Origin: Calendula officinalis
Taxonomy: Eukaryota; Streptophyta; Magnoliopsida; Asterales; Asteraceae
Direction: 5' to 3'
Length of the DNA: 64,000 bases
Assembly (NCBI GenBank): GCA_963853835.1
Contig: OY970823.1
Coordinates: 1,855,501-1,919,500 of the forward strand
Position 1 is the stretch's first letter, and each line of letters begins with the position of its first letter. Under the pieces are notes generated by a model, which saw only the letters and a list, made by a program, of their open reading frames with translations, ran no database searches and had not been told where the DNA came from. Below are positions 54,064 through 64,000 of the stretch, one piece after another. The position numbers and the translations under genes are program-made.

Positions 54064-55870
54064 TCAATTCTGAAAATATTCATGCTTTAATGCTTGTGTG
54101 GCAGTTACTCTTCTTTTTGGGTCCATGCACAATAGTTTCTGAAACATTAGAAAGAAAATGATTTAGAATTATGAACATTTTAAATCGATCATGTGTAACT
54201 AACAAATATTTGAACTTACATAAAGAAGATCAATTCCATCTGGTTCAAGACCAGGAACTAAAGTTACCAGATCCTGCAAATTTGAACAAAAATGGAAGCT
54301 TTAATATGAACAATAATATGGAAGTATAAGTAATAAGTGTATAACTAACCTTTGGTTGGCTATTACTAAATAAATGTGAAAATTCAAATAAGCTGTTAAA
54401 TCCAGGCCATGTTTCCTCACTAGGTATGCCCATGATGCTGCATACAACCAAATTATCAATAACTTTTTATTTTATTTTTTCAGAAATATTATGTAAACAT
54501 CAAGAAACGTGTCGGACACCTGAAAATCTTCATTAATTGATGAAAATCTGTTGTAGCATGAAAAAGAGGCTTGTTTATGACCATTTCAGCAAATACACAA
54601 CCAACAGACCAGATATCAAGTGCAGTAGTGAACTGCTTTTGTTTAATCAGAATTTCAGGAGCATTGTAACAGTAATTTGATTTCTGCAACAGATTCCCAA
54701 AACAATTATGTTCGAAAAAAATTTCACCCGTTTTTTTTCTCAAGTCACATTGATGAAGTTGGCATAAAAAGTAAATGGGTCAAAAGTCACCCAAAATAAA
54801 AAGATTAAGACAATAATTGGTAATGAAGTAACTACCTCATTCGGGTCACCTTTATCAGAGTTAAATATGGACCTGGGCCAGATGTGGTCTGTAATCTTTA
54901 AAACGTTAGTTGCAGGATCAATAAAAATATTCCGAGGTTTAATTTGGCCATGGATAATGTTGTAAGAATGATAAAATGAAACAGCAAGCAGAATCTGATG
55001 TAGAAATTCCTGCAAAAAAATTTATCATAATATTCAAACATGTACTAAAAGTTAGAAATTAAGGATTCATTTGAAAAACCACGCAATTACCAAATATATA
55101 ACTCACTTTAATTGTCTGTGGACTCTTGATTACTTTTGGGTTACTCAACATGAATCTGGTGTCAACGTATCGAGTGATATACTAATCTGATCATCAGAAT
55201 TGAACACATCAATGAGCCTGTAATCAAGAATTTCGTTATAAATTTATTTCTTGAATAGAATAGAAATAAGCAGAGCAGTAGTACCTGATAATGTTGGCAT
55301 GGTTTAATTCTTTTAATAGTGAAATTTCCTTGATTAGTGAAGCATGAACACCTTCTACATTGTGAAACCCTAATTGTTTGAGAGTAACAATTTCAGAAGT
55401 TACAATGTTGCAGCCTTTACAAAAACCCTTGGTGTTTCCCTCTTCGATTACCGTGTACTACAATTACCGTTAAATGTCTGTTAGTGATTACAAAATCTGA
55501 TCATATCATAAATGTGCAGTTCATGTGTTTACCTTCTCCATTAGAGAACTCCCATATAATGTCAAGCTAGTTAGTTCTGTGAAAACGTTATCAAATATCA
55601 CAATTCAAATATTATTCATGATAATAGACATCAATGGGAGAATAAAACCTAAATTCAATTAATAAATCCTTCATGTAACATAAATTGAGCCCTAAATTGA
55701 TATAGAAACATTAATCGAGCCCTGAAAGATCGTATTCGGTAATGAAAAACGAATAAGAAGATGAAATTTGGAAATGCTATTGAGACTGAAGCGAGGAGTA
55801 CCTGAGATTGACCTGAACCTTGTGCAACGAACACCAAGAAGGAAGAAGAAAAAGAAGCGGGGTTTTAACG
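54064..55870 (-). pseudogene. CDC2/CDKA-like protein kinase gene, catalytic motifs lost, one frameshift
   Basis: Eight coding exons with canonical GT/AG sites: 55541-55533, 55457-55285, 55217-55107, 55009-54836, 54683-54520, 54437-54350, 54273-54220, 54138-54064, plus a 5' UTR exon ending at CTCAG|GT (55801). The sum is 848 bases, one short of 283 codons; the missing base is in exon 3 (55217-55107), where the frame changes near 55165. The length and order match plant CDC2 (about 294 aa). Conserved parts are KEISLLKELNHANII, APEIL, DIWSVGCVFAEMV, EETWPGF and DPKRR. Lost are the Gly loop (EEGNTKGFCKG), PSTAIRE (VHASLIKE), HRD (HGQ), DFG (DHI) and the activation-loop Thr. It is either a pseudogene or, if the frameshift is absent in other plants, a pseudokinase. 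Confidence 0.85.
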
Positions 55871-56040
55871 AACGATGATTTTGAAAACTGGTTTACTGTT
55901 GACTCCAACGCCATAAGTGCCAAATCAGAATGGGAAGTGGTTTACAATTTGAATTAATTAACAAAATACACGAGATACTTCCATTTAAAACTCATAAATT
56001 TCAATCTTTAAAAAATACTCCGTACGATCCCGTGTGACTG

Positions 56041-56215
56041 GGAGACAAGAGCAGCACTAACCGGTGAGCAGCAAGCACCAAGTGTTGAGCAATACTAACG
56101 AGCAGTAGTAACAAGGTTAAGTAGTATTAACGACCAGTAGTAACAAGGTTGAGAGCAGTAGTAACAAGGTTGAGCAGTACAAACGAGAAGTAGTAACAAG
56201 TTTGAGCAGCACTAA
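56041..56215 (+). repeat. Short tandem-like GAGCAGTAGTAACAAGGTT repeats
   Basis: About seven imperfect units of 20-25 bases (AGCAGTAGTAACAAGGTTGA) lie between the kinase gene and the Sirevirus fragment. ATCAGTAGTAAC-like motifs recur at 62030-62320 within the LTR element. The bases 55871-56040 and 56216-56400 show no gene. Confidence 0.75.
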
Positions 56216-56399
56216 CTCGGACACGTGGCGACGTTCTAATGGAGTAGCACGGTCTCACGGTCGCACGGTCTAATTTGCGAAAAATTGAAAATACAAGCGT
56301 ATTCTAGGGGAAATTTGATTTCATTTAGGTGGCGTTTGTTTTTTTACAGAAAGTCTTTTTGAGGTCTTATGTCTGCAGGCGGGAAGACATTTTGGAAAA

Positions 56400-58101
56400 A
56401 GACTGTTTGCAAATTTCTCCAAGATGTCTTTGACATATTTTGATTGATTAATCAGAATTTCATCTGATCTTTGATTGATTTGGAGTCCGAGAAAGAAGTT
56501 CATTGGACCCATTAAGCTCATCTTGAATTTCATCTGCATCAGTTCTTCAAATTCTTTGCACAATTGATCATTTGTTGATCCAAAGATGATATCATCTACA
56601 TATATTTGAACAAGTAGAATATCATCCTTGACTTTTCTTATAAACAGCGTTTTGTCAATTGCACCTCTTTTGAAGTTGTTTTTCAATAGATATGATGATA
56701 GTGTATCATACCAAGCCCTTGGTGCCTGATGAAGGCCATATAAAGCTTTATCTAATTTATACACATAATCACCATGATCAGGATCTTCAACACCTAGAGG
56801 TTACAAACATTGACTTCTTCTTCAATCTTTCCATACAGGAAAGCACTCTTTACATCCATTTGGTAGACTTTGAACTTTTTGAATGATGCATATGCTAAGA
56901 ATATTCTGATTGCTTCAATTCGTGCAACAGGATCATATACTTCATCATAGTCTATTCCTTCTTCTTGAGTGTAGCCTTGTGCTACCAGTCTGGCTTTATT
57001 CTTGATCACTATACATCTTTCATCTTTCTTGTTTCTGAAGATCCATCGTGTCCCAATGGGTCTTTTTCCTTTAGGCTGAGATACAAGTGTCCAAACATCT
57101 TGTAGTTTAAATTGAAGAAGTTCTTCTTGCATAGCTTCAATCCAGATTGAATCTTTCATTGCTTGCTGAATTTTCTTAGGTTCATCCTGTGATAGAAAAC
57201 ATGCAAACATACATTCATTAGAGATTAAGCTGATATTACAAATATTTGAGTTAAATTGACTTCTTGTCTGCATATTTGAGTTAACATCACTTAGAACTAA
57301 GTCTAAAGGATGATTCTTTTAAGCTCTTGAGGTGGGAACTTTATCAACAACAATTTGACTTTCAAGATTTGATTCATTGGATTCAGGAAATTGTGCATCA
57401 GTCCAGTTATCTTCTTGATTTTCAGAATTTTCTTGATTTTCTTCATTGATACTGGTATCAGTATTAACTTGATTGTTGTTGAAATCATGTGTTTCTTGGT
57501 TATTACTTGTATCAGTATTGTTTGGTTCAACATCATCATTTTGAGTCTCTGAGTTCCTACTGGTGTCAGTAGAATCTTGAGTGTTTGAGTCATTACTGGC
57601 ATCAATATTACTTGTATTATCAGAGTTATTACTGCCCTCAGTATTAACTGTGGGATCAGTATTAACAAGGATATACTTCATTTGATCTTGACTGCCATTG
57701 AATGATGATGATCCTCCTTTAGGTGGTTGATTATCTGATCCACCTGCATTAAAATCACAACTAAAATCAAGAGATTTTGTTAGTGAGGAAATATTAAATA
57801 ACCAGTCTGGACCATTTCCTTTTTCATTCATTAAGTTTTCATTAAAGGATACATCAACACTTTCTTCAATGATCCTTAGCCTTTTGTTGAATACTCTATA
57901 TGCTTTGCTTTGAGTTGAGTATCCCATAAATATTCCATCATCTGATTTGCAGTCAAACTTACCAATTTGTTTTCTTGTAATTAAAATAGTACAAGGACAA
58001 CCAAATGATTTTAGAAAGCTTATTGAAGGTTTTCTTTTATTGAAAAGTTCATAAGGTATTTCTAAAATCAAATGTACTATAGATGGAAAAACTCTGATCA
58101 T
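56400..58101 (-). pseudogene. pol: Sirevirus-type integrase/RT fragment
   Basis: On the - strand 58101-57319 is the integrase C-terminal part (ELFNKRKPSISFLKSFGC, GIFMGYS) with an Asn/Ser/Thr/Asp-rich linker containing repeated NTDTS-like units. 57273-56794 is RT (GTRWIFRNKKDE, RLVAQGYTQ, MDVKSAFLYGKI). 56764 on continues RT (YGLHQAPRAWYD, IYVDDIIFGS, MNFFLGLQI) to KYVKDILEKF near 56410, where copia similarity stops abruptly and unrelated sequence follows. YVDD is intact. Frame breaks lie near 57300 and 56780. It is a fragment without LTRs, distinct from the element at 1-6245 (the linker differs). Confidence 0.88.
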
Positions 58102-60427
58102 AATAGAACAATCTATCAGATCTCATCTACAACTCCATGATGAAAGAACAACTTGAACAACTCTATAATAGAATTCAGGATATAGAGTTGATTCAGGAAA
58201 CTCAAATACTCTATAAACATGTTGAGTTTAGAATAACTCTATAATTCGATCTTTAAGCTCCAAAATAGTTAGTTCTTTGGAATAAACATATACAAATCAT
58301 AAACAATGCGGAATTAAACGAACAGATTTGTATTGCTAAACAAGGTTTTCATCATCATCAATTTATACAATGATTACTAATAACTCCAATTCTACATAAA
58401 ATATGTAGAATGGTTTTACACTTTTTAACAGGATCATAATTATGACCTTGGGGCTCTATAACACACACATACACATTTTACTAATGTGGGCCTTTTTGAC
58501 AACTAATACAATACCACTAGGTCTCTTTATATAATAGAGAACCTAGTGTTTACAAGGATAAATATAAAATAGTAACTAAATCTTTTTTATTCTACAAGGA
58601 TGCACATGAATTAATAAACTAAATCTTTTTAAACTTTTATCAATATCTTCTAAATCTTCATTCAAATTTCGAATTCCATATCATTGATTTAGGTCCTTGT
58701 ACTTTTCTTCTTTCCAAGTTTTGACTTATCAAATTAATATATCTTTTATACCCAATAATCTTCCCCTATTTGATGATGACAAAACTTTGAAATATATGTA
58801 TTAGTAATACCGAGAACTTCAAGTTACATACCTTCTTCCCTTTTTTTTTCATAATCAAATGGTCAATGAAGTAAGCACACTTGAACTTCCCCTTAATGAT
58901 TACACTCGAGCTTCCCCTCAAATTGTGTAAATCATTCTTGAGTCTTTAGAAGGGTATATTGATTACTTTGATAAACAAAATAAATTATCATCTATTTGAA
59001 GTTGAAGTAGAAAATCAAACATTGTGTCTTATATCTTGTACTAGAAACGTAACTCCAAAGTTATATCAATGTATAAGTAGATCATAATCTTTTGACAAAC
59101 ATCCTCATTTTCGTTAATGAGACACCGAGTGCTTCAATGCAACTTCCTTTAGTGATAGCAATTTGCTAGATTTTGCCAAATTGTAGTCACACCATGAAGA
59201 ACAAACAAGTTATCTTTAAAGGTACTCCAACCCCATTTAAAGATATGATAAGAACACTAAGTAAGAAACTCTACTTTTTCTTCAAATTGACTTTAATTAA
59301 TCTTCTTTGTAATCAATATATGACGATTAAAAAAATATATCTTTTAAATATTTTATCGATCAATCCTTTGTGTGTGTATGTGTGTGTACACTTTCTTTAC
59401 CCGAGAACCAAACGAATCTCGAATAAGAAAAATAATATGATTCGTTTCACATTAACGTTACATATATATTCATCTTTGTAACACCTCAATTTTTAAAACA
59501 CCTTTTAAAACATATTTTTAAATAAAAATATTATAAAGTTCAATATCCCAAAATACGGTTTAACAAAAACCTTAAAACATTTATCAGGGTTATAAAAACC
59601 GGTGTTACAAAGATAATATCAGAACCATAGGATAAACGGGATCTACCTATAAGCTCCCGAGCTAATCAACACTAGGCCACTTCTATCGATCTCGAACCTG
59701 AGTACATAGCCAAAAACAAAGTAATACGTGAGACAATATAGTCTCGTGAGCTACATGGGTTTTCGACCCATTCTCAAATATAATAAAAACCATTCTCATT
59801 TCTTTTCTTTATTCGCTTATTAATTATCAACTTATATTTTTATCATTTATTCATATTTACCAGTAAGCTAACCGTAAGCTTAGCCATCACATAATCACAT
59901 ACATGTAAGCTATCCATAAGCTTACTCCTTTTATCACATATGCCACGGATCATTCCGAAGCAAACTCCCCCGATGTGGGTTATCATCACAAGATCACATG
60001 GTAATTGGGGTTCTCCCAAACTTACCAAGATTTCCAACTCCCCCGTCTCGCGGGTTATCGTAATCCCCCTTTTTATCGGGTTATCATAGTCCCCATATTG
60101 TCGGGTTATCGTTCACATAGATATACTACCCTTGCGCAGGGAGGTACCGCCCCAATAGTAATCTCACTCCCCCATAAATGGGTTATCATTATCCAGATAC
60201 TTTTGTTACACACATTGAATTTCATCAAATACGGGCATATGCCCCATCAATTCATAATCAAACATAAATTAGAATACATCTATTCTAATTATCATATTAT
60301 TCTCGTTTAACATAATCATAATTCATTTACCTTTTCTCATAATTATCGTCATAGACTTTACCATTTAGTTCACTAATAAGATTCACTTCTTATTATTCAT
60401 AATCATAAATATTTTATCTCTACATTG

Positions 60428-60595
<168 letters not shown>

Positions 60596-61649
60596 CTAGT
60601 CACTTTATACTTATACTCTTAACCATTCAATCATTGCCTTTATTAGTATTGTTTACTAAACAATACTTGATACTTAGAATCACTGTTATTAGCTTTATTA
60701 ATACATTTTATTAATAGATCGATTATCATGCTCTTTTAATCATTATCTTTATTCTTACATCTTATTGATAAAGAATCAATAATTACTTTTCATCATCATA
60801 ATTCCTTTCAATATCATTAATCATTTAGACATACTTAAATAGTCTATTACTTGCATTTTCTTATCTTATCACTCATATCTTTATTAAAAACATTTATTAA
60901 TAAAGACTCATAAAACATCATAGTTTTCAAAATCATTTGCTATGTACCCAGTAAAAGTCTCATGTACTCACCTTAGCCAAGCTAAATCCAAATCGTGTTT
61001 ATCAACACGAATCCTTGATTCCCACCATTGGAGCACCTTCAATCCTTAGGTCTTCTTGACCTATCATCAACATATCCACATACTCTAGTTATTATCCCTA
61101 ATCAAACCAAAATAACCCTCTTAACCACCAAGTTCATCCAACTTGGTGGAATCTCAAACCCTAGTTCAAGATTTCCATAAACAAATCTCAAATCCAACTT
61201 GTACACAATGTTTACAAGCTTACAATGAGTGTTCTACACTCATCTTAGTCATCTTCCCCAAAGATAACTTGGTAGGTTACCCAAACCACCATTTTTCCCC
61301 AAATAAAGTACATAACTAGCTAGATAATCATCAAATCCATGTTATGAACACATTTTTCTTGACAATATGTTGTAAATCTAAGTTATATAGACCCAATTTC
61401 ATCACCCATTACAAACCCTCCAACTAGGGTTTGCATACTTCACCATTTTCACCCAAAAACAACCTCCATAACAAAAAGGAGTAGAGATTTACCTCATATT
61501 TCAACAATGGAGTGAGAATCTTCAATATTGAGTGTGAAAATCGGTTCCAATGGTCTCCTTACACTCAAAATCGTCTACTCACACTTGGGAGGAAGTTCTA
61601 GGGTTTGGAAATGAGAGAAATGGCCAAAATCCCGATTTATGTTGTCCAG

Positions 61650-61805
61650 ACACCTTCGTGGCACGCAATAAATTCTTCGTGGCACGAGGTTTGGCGGGGT
61701 TATCTTCGTGACACGAAACTGAAACTTCGTGTTCAGCGGATCACGAGAACAAGTTTATGTCTCACTTCGTGCCACGAACCCAAATCTTCGTGACACGAAT
61801 TGTGC
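61650..61805. repeat. Cluster of short palindromes TTCGTG-x-CACGAA in the solo LTR
   Basis: At least five copies of CTTCGTGGCACGA, TTCGTGACACGAA or TTCGTGCCACGAA in 150 bases. The corresponding stretch of the other LTR (45118-45290) has different palindromes, such as AGTTCGCGTCGCGAACT and AGTTCCCGATCGGGAACT. Confidence 0.85.
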
Positions 61806-62029
61806 AGGTTTGCACTTTTTGTTGTTTCCTTCGACACGGTTTCGTCCATAACTTTCTCATATGGTGTCCAAATGACACGAAACCAATTCCTACGTTATTT
61901 AAATGATTTATCCTTATTTATCATATTTTTATATAATTTATTTATTTAAAATTAAGGTCATTACAATATTAATATTAATATTGCTTAGAAGATTGATGAA
62001 TATATGTAACATTTTCTTTACTTGATCAT

Positions 62030-62320
62030 CAGTATTAAAATTTCAGCAACAACTTTTCAGCATCAATATTGTGATCAATATAAACGAAGTAGCATCAGTA
62101 ATAGATCAGCCGTAGTAACTTTGATCAGTAGTATAAACATTGACCAGTACTAGAACCTTTAATCAGATGTATAAACATTGATCAGCATAAACGATCTAGG
62201 CCGATAGTAATATATGTGACCAGCAGTAACTAAACGAGTTTATCAGCAGAAACTTTGGTCCGTAGTAACAAATAAACAGCATTTGATCAGCAATAATAAC
62301 AGATCAGTAGAAACTTTCAT
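62030..62320. repeat. Dispersed GATCAGTAGTAAC-like motifs
   Basis: About fifteen imperfect copies of ATCAGTAGTA, ATCAGCAGTA and similar lie in the leader of the LTR element, spaced 15-30 bases apart. They recall the units at 56041-56215. Confidence 0.7.
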
Positions 62321-62609
62321 CCCTTGTTTCTGCTGCCAATTCGTGGGTCCAAAAGAAAAAACAAACTTGCGTCTTTTTTAACAAAAAAAGAAAAAACTAA
62401 AACTTCTGCCGCCTCCTTTTTTTTCTTTTGAGGCGTGGCAATTACAAAATTTTCACCTCCTTTTTAAATTATCAGATCTCAATAATATACATATATTCAA
62501 TCTCCTTTTCTAAATTACCAGGCGTGGCAATCTACAATTTATGCCACCTCCCTTTTTCTTTTTGTAATTCTTGCCACCTCCCACATTAACCAAACCCAAC
62601 AATTTAATA

Positions 62610-62872
62610 CTCCATCCGTCCCTTAATAAAGTTCCCATTTCTATCAAAATTTTTGTCCCAAAATAAGTTCCCAGTTCTCAAATTAGAGGGACTCACTCAA
62701 TAAAATAATATTATTACCATGTACTTCACCACTAACTATCTTTTAAAAACACTTTCTCTCTCTAAAATAACCTTATATTTTAATCAAATTTATTACCAAA
62801 ACCCCACCACTAACTAACTCCTAAAAACATGTGCCCAATTGAAATGGGAACTTTATTAAGGGACGGAGGGAG
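62610..62872. mobile_element. Stowaway MITE
   Basis: Ends CTCCATCCGTCCCTTAATAA and TTATTAAGGGACGGAGGGAG are inverse with one mismatch; TA flanks on both sides (62608-62609, 62873-62874). 263 bp. Confidence 0.93.
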
Positions 62873-63675
62873 TAGTAAAAAGATTAACACAACAAAAAAA
62901 TTGTTACCTCCGACGTGTTGAGACAACACCGTCATGATCTTAATTTTAAAGTCAACAACTCTGTGAGGAGATTCTTCAAATACGCTTGGATTTATGAAAA
63001 GCTCCATCGTGATCTTTTAATAGGCCGTGGTTTGATTTCTTTTTGTTTGATTCTTGTTGTAATCATCGATAGATCCTTGTTTCATTCCAAATCTGGAGTC
63101 ACCCGCTCTGATACCACATGTTGAGTTTAGAACAACTCTATAATTCGATCTTTAAGCTCCAGAATAGTTAGTTCTTGATCTTGGAATAAACATATACAAA
63201 TCAAAAACAATGCGGAATTAAACGAACATATTTGTATTGCTAAACAAGGTTTTCATCATCATTAATTTATACAATGATTACTAAAAGCCTTAATTCTACA
63301 TAAAATATGTAAAACGGTTTTACACTTTTTAACAGGATCATAATTATGACCTTGGGGCTCTATGACACATACATGTTTTACTAACGTGGGTCTTTTCGAC
63401 AACTAATACAATACCACTAGGTCTCTTTATATAATAGAGAACCTAGGGTTTACAAGGATAAATATAAAATAGTAACTAAAATTTTTGATTCTACAAGGAT
63501 GCACATGAATTAATAAACTAAATCCTTTTAAACTTTATCAATATCTTCTAAATCTTCATTCAAATTTCAGATTACATATCATTGATTTAGGTCCTTGTAC
63601 TTTTCTTCTTTCCAAATTTTGACTCATCAAATTAATATATCTTTTATACCCAACATATACAGAAACATCATTGTT

Positions 63676-64000
63676 CTATACTGTAACAAACTGTGAAGCC
63701 GCTTTGGACTTGTACAACTTGGCACAAAATATGTACACCACCATATTCAACAAACTAAGTCCAGCCAAAAGCCAGAAAAAGCGATCAAGATGACCCCGAT
63801 TCAAGTTATCGGGGATCCACCCAAACTGCCCGCCCCGAGTAGTGACAGCTGTCACCACAGTCAAAATAAACGAACTCAAATAATTCCCCAATGAGTTCGT
63901 CACCAACGGAAGTGCACTACACAAACTCCGCATAGCATCCGGTGACTGATCATAGAAGAACTCCAGCTGTCCAATGAAAGTAAACACCTCAGCAGCACCC
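63676..64000 (-). CDS. NPF/PTR (NRT1-PTR family) transporter, C-terminal end
   Basis: The frame is open to the window edge (about 107 codons) and ends at TAG (63676-63678). It reads FTFIGQLEFFYDQSPDAMRS, then SLGNYLSSFILTVV, GWIPDNLNRGHLDRFFWLL and LNMVVYIFCAKLYKSK, the signature end of proton-coupled NPF transporters (last two membrane helices and a short cytosolic tail). Family members carry nitrate, di- and tripeptides or hormones across membranes; the substrate cannot be told from this part. It has no frameshift and looks like a functional host gene. The LTR of the element at 58220-63655 begins 20 bases after the stop codon, so the 3' UTR must use element sequence or be very short. Confidence 0.93.
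   Translation of the reverse strand, partial: GAAEVFTFIGQLEFFYDQSPDAMRSLCSALPLVTNSLGNYLSSFILTVVTAVTTRGGQFGWIPDNLNRGHLDRFFWLLAGLSLLNMVVYIFCAKLYKSKAASQFVTV

Overview
The window is plant nuclear DNA: AT-rich intergenic sequence made mostly of nested transposable elements, with only two host genes recognisable, both near the right end. The element types present (Sirevirus-like copia, a Tat-type gypsy element with two RNase H domains and an antisense ORF, CACTA, Helitron, Stowaway and hAT MITEs, a long TGTAAC-ended LTR) fit a eudicot with a large genome. The general look of the LTR families suggests Asteraceae to me, but that is an impression, not proof.

Layout. (1) 1-23342: a Sirevirus-like Ty1/copia element on the + strand whose 5' end lies outside the window. 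It shows degraded gag, protease/integrase, RT/RNase H, a promoter-like spacer, a very long env-position ORF (10386-14708), a 2-kb tail, a polypurine tract and the start of a 3' LTR. It is interrupted by a CACTA element (7601-10359, TSD TCT), a hAT MITE (10944-11565, TSD ATCATGCC) and a gag-only, pol-less relative of itself inserted in the opposite orientation (14846-20912, TSD CTTTT). (2) 23217-31830: a 204-bp tandem array, AT-rich DNA, a small GC-rich island, a Helitron (28130-30890) and a Stowaway MITE. (3) 31836-50375: a Tat-type gypsy element on the - strand (TSD GTTAG) with gag, protease, RT, two RNase H domains and broken integrase, plus an antisense (+ strand) intron-containing ORF between pol and the 3' LTR. 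That antisense ORF is split by a nearly intact copia element (34907-42946, TSD GTTGA). The gypsy integrase core has been replaced by a truncated TGTAAC-type LTR (43886-45446). (4) 50376-53200: Stowaway and hAT-like MITEs. (5) 54064-55870: a host-type CDC2/CDKA-like gene on the - strand with all splice sites preserved but with its catalytic motifs lost and one frameshift. (6) 56041-58101: short repeats and a Sirevirus RT/integrase fragment. (7) 58220-63655: a coding-less LTR element on the - strand that carries a 2.5-kb solo LTR with a 158-bp AT microsatellite. (8) 63676-64000: the C-terminal end of an NPF/PTR transporter gene whose stop codon lies 20 bp from that LTR.

How the parts relate. 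Almost everything is explained by successive insertion into older elements; five of the junctions keep perfect target-site duplications. The most interesting signals are the promoter/splice-acceptor arrangement in front of the env-position ORF, the conserved 21-bp-spaced GGGGGAGA triplet and duplicated domain in the Sirevirus tail, the 2-kb inverted repeat made by nesting of two relatives, the templated filler at the deletion inside the gypsy integrase, dyad motifs that differ in sequence but keep their symmetry between two LTR copies, and the CDK-like pseudokinase. No CRISPR, rRNA, tRNA or bacterial-type features were seen.
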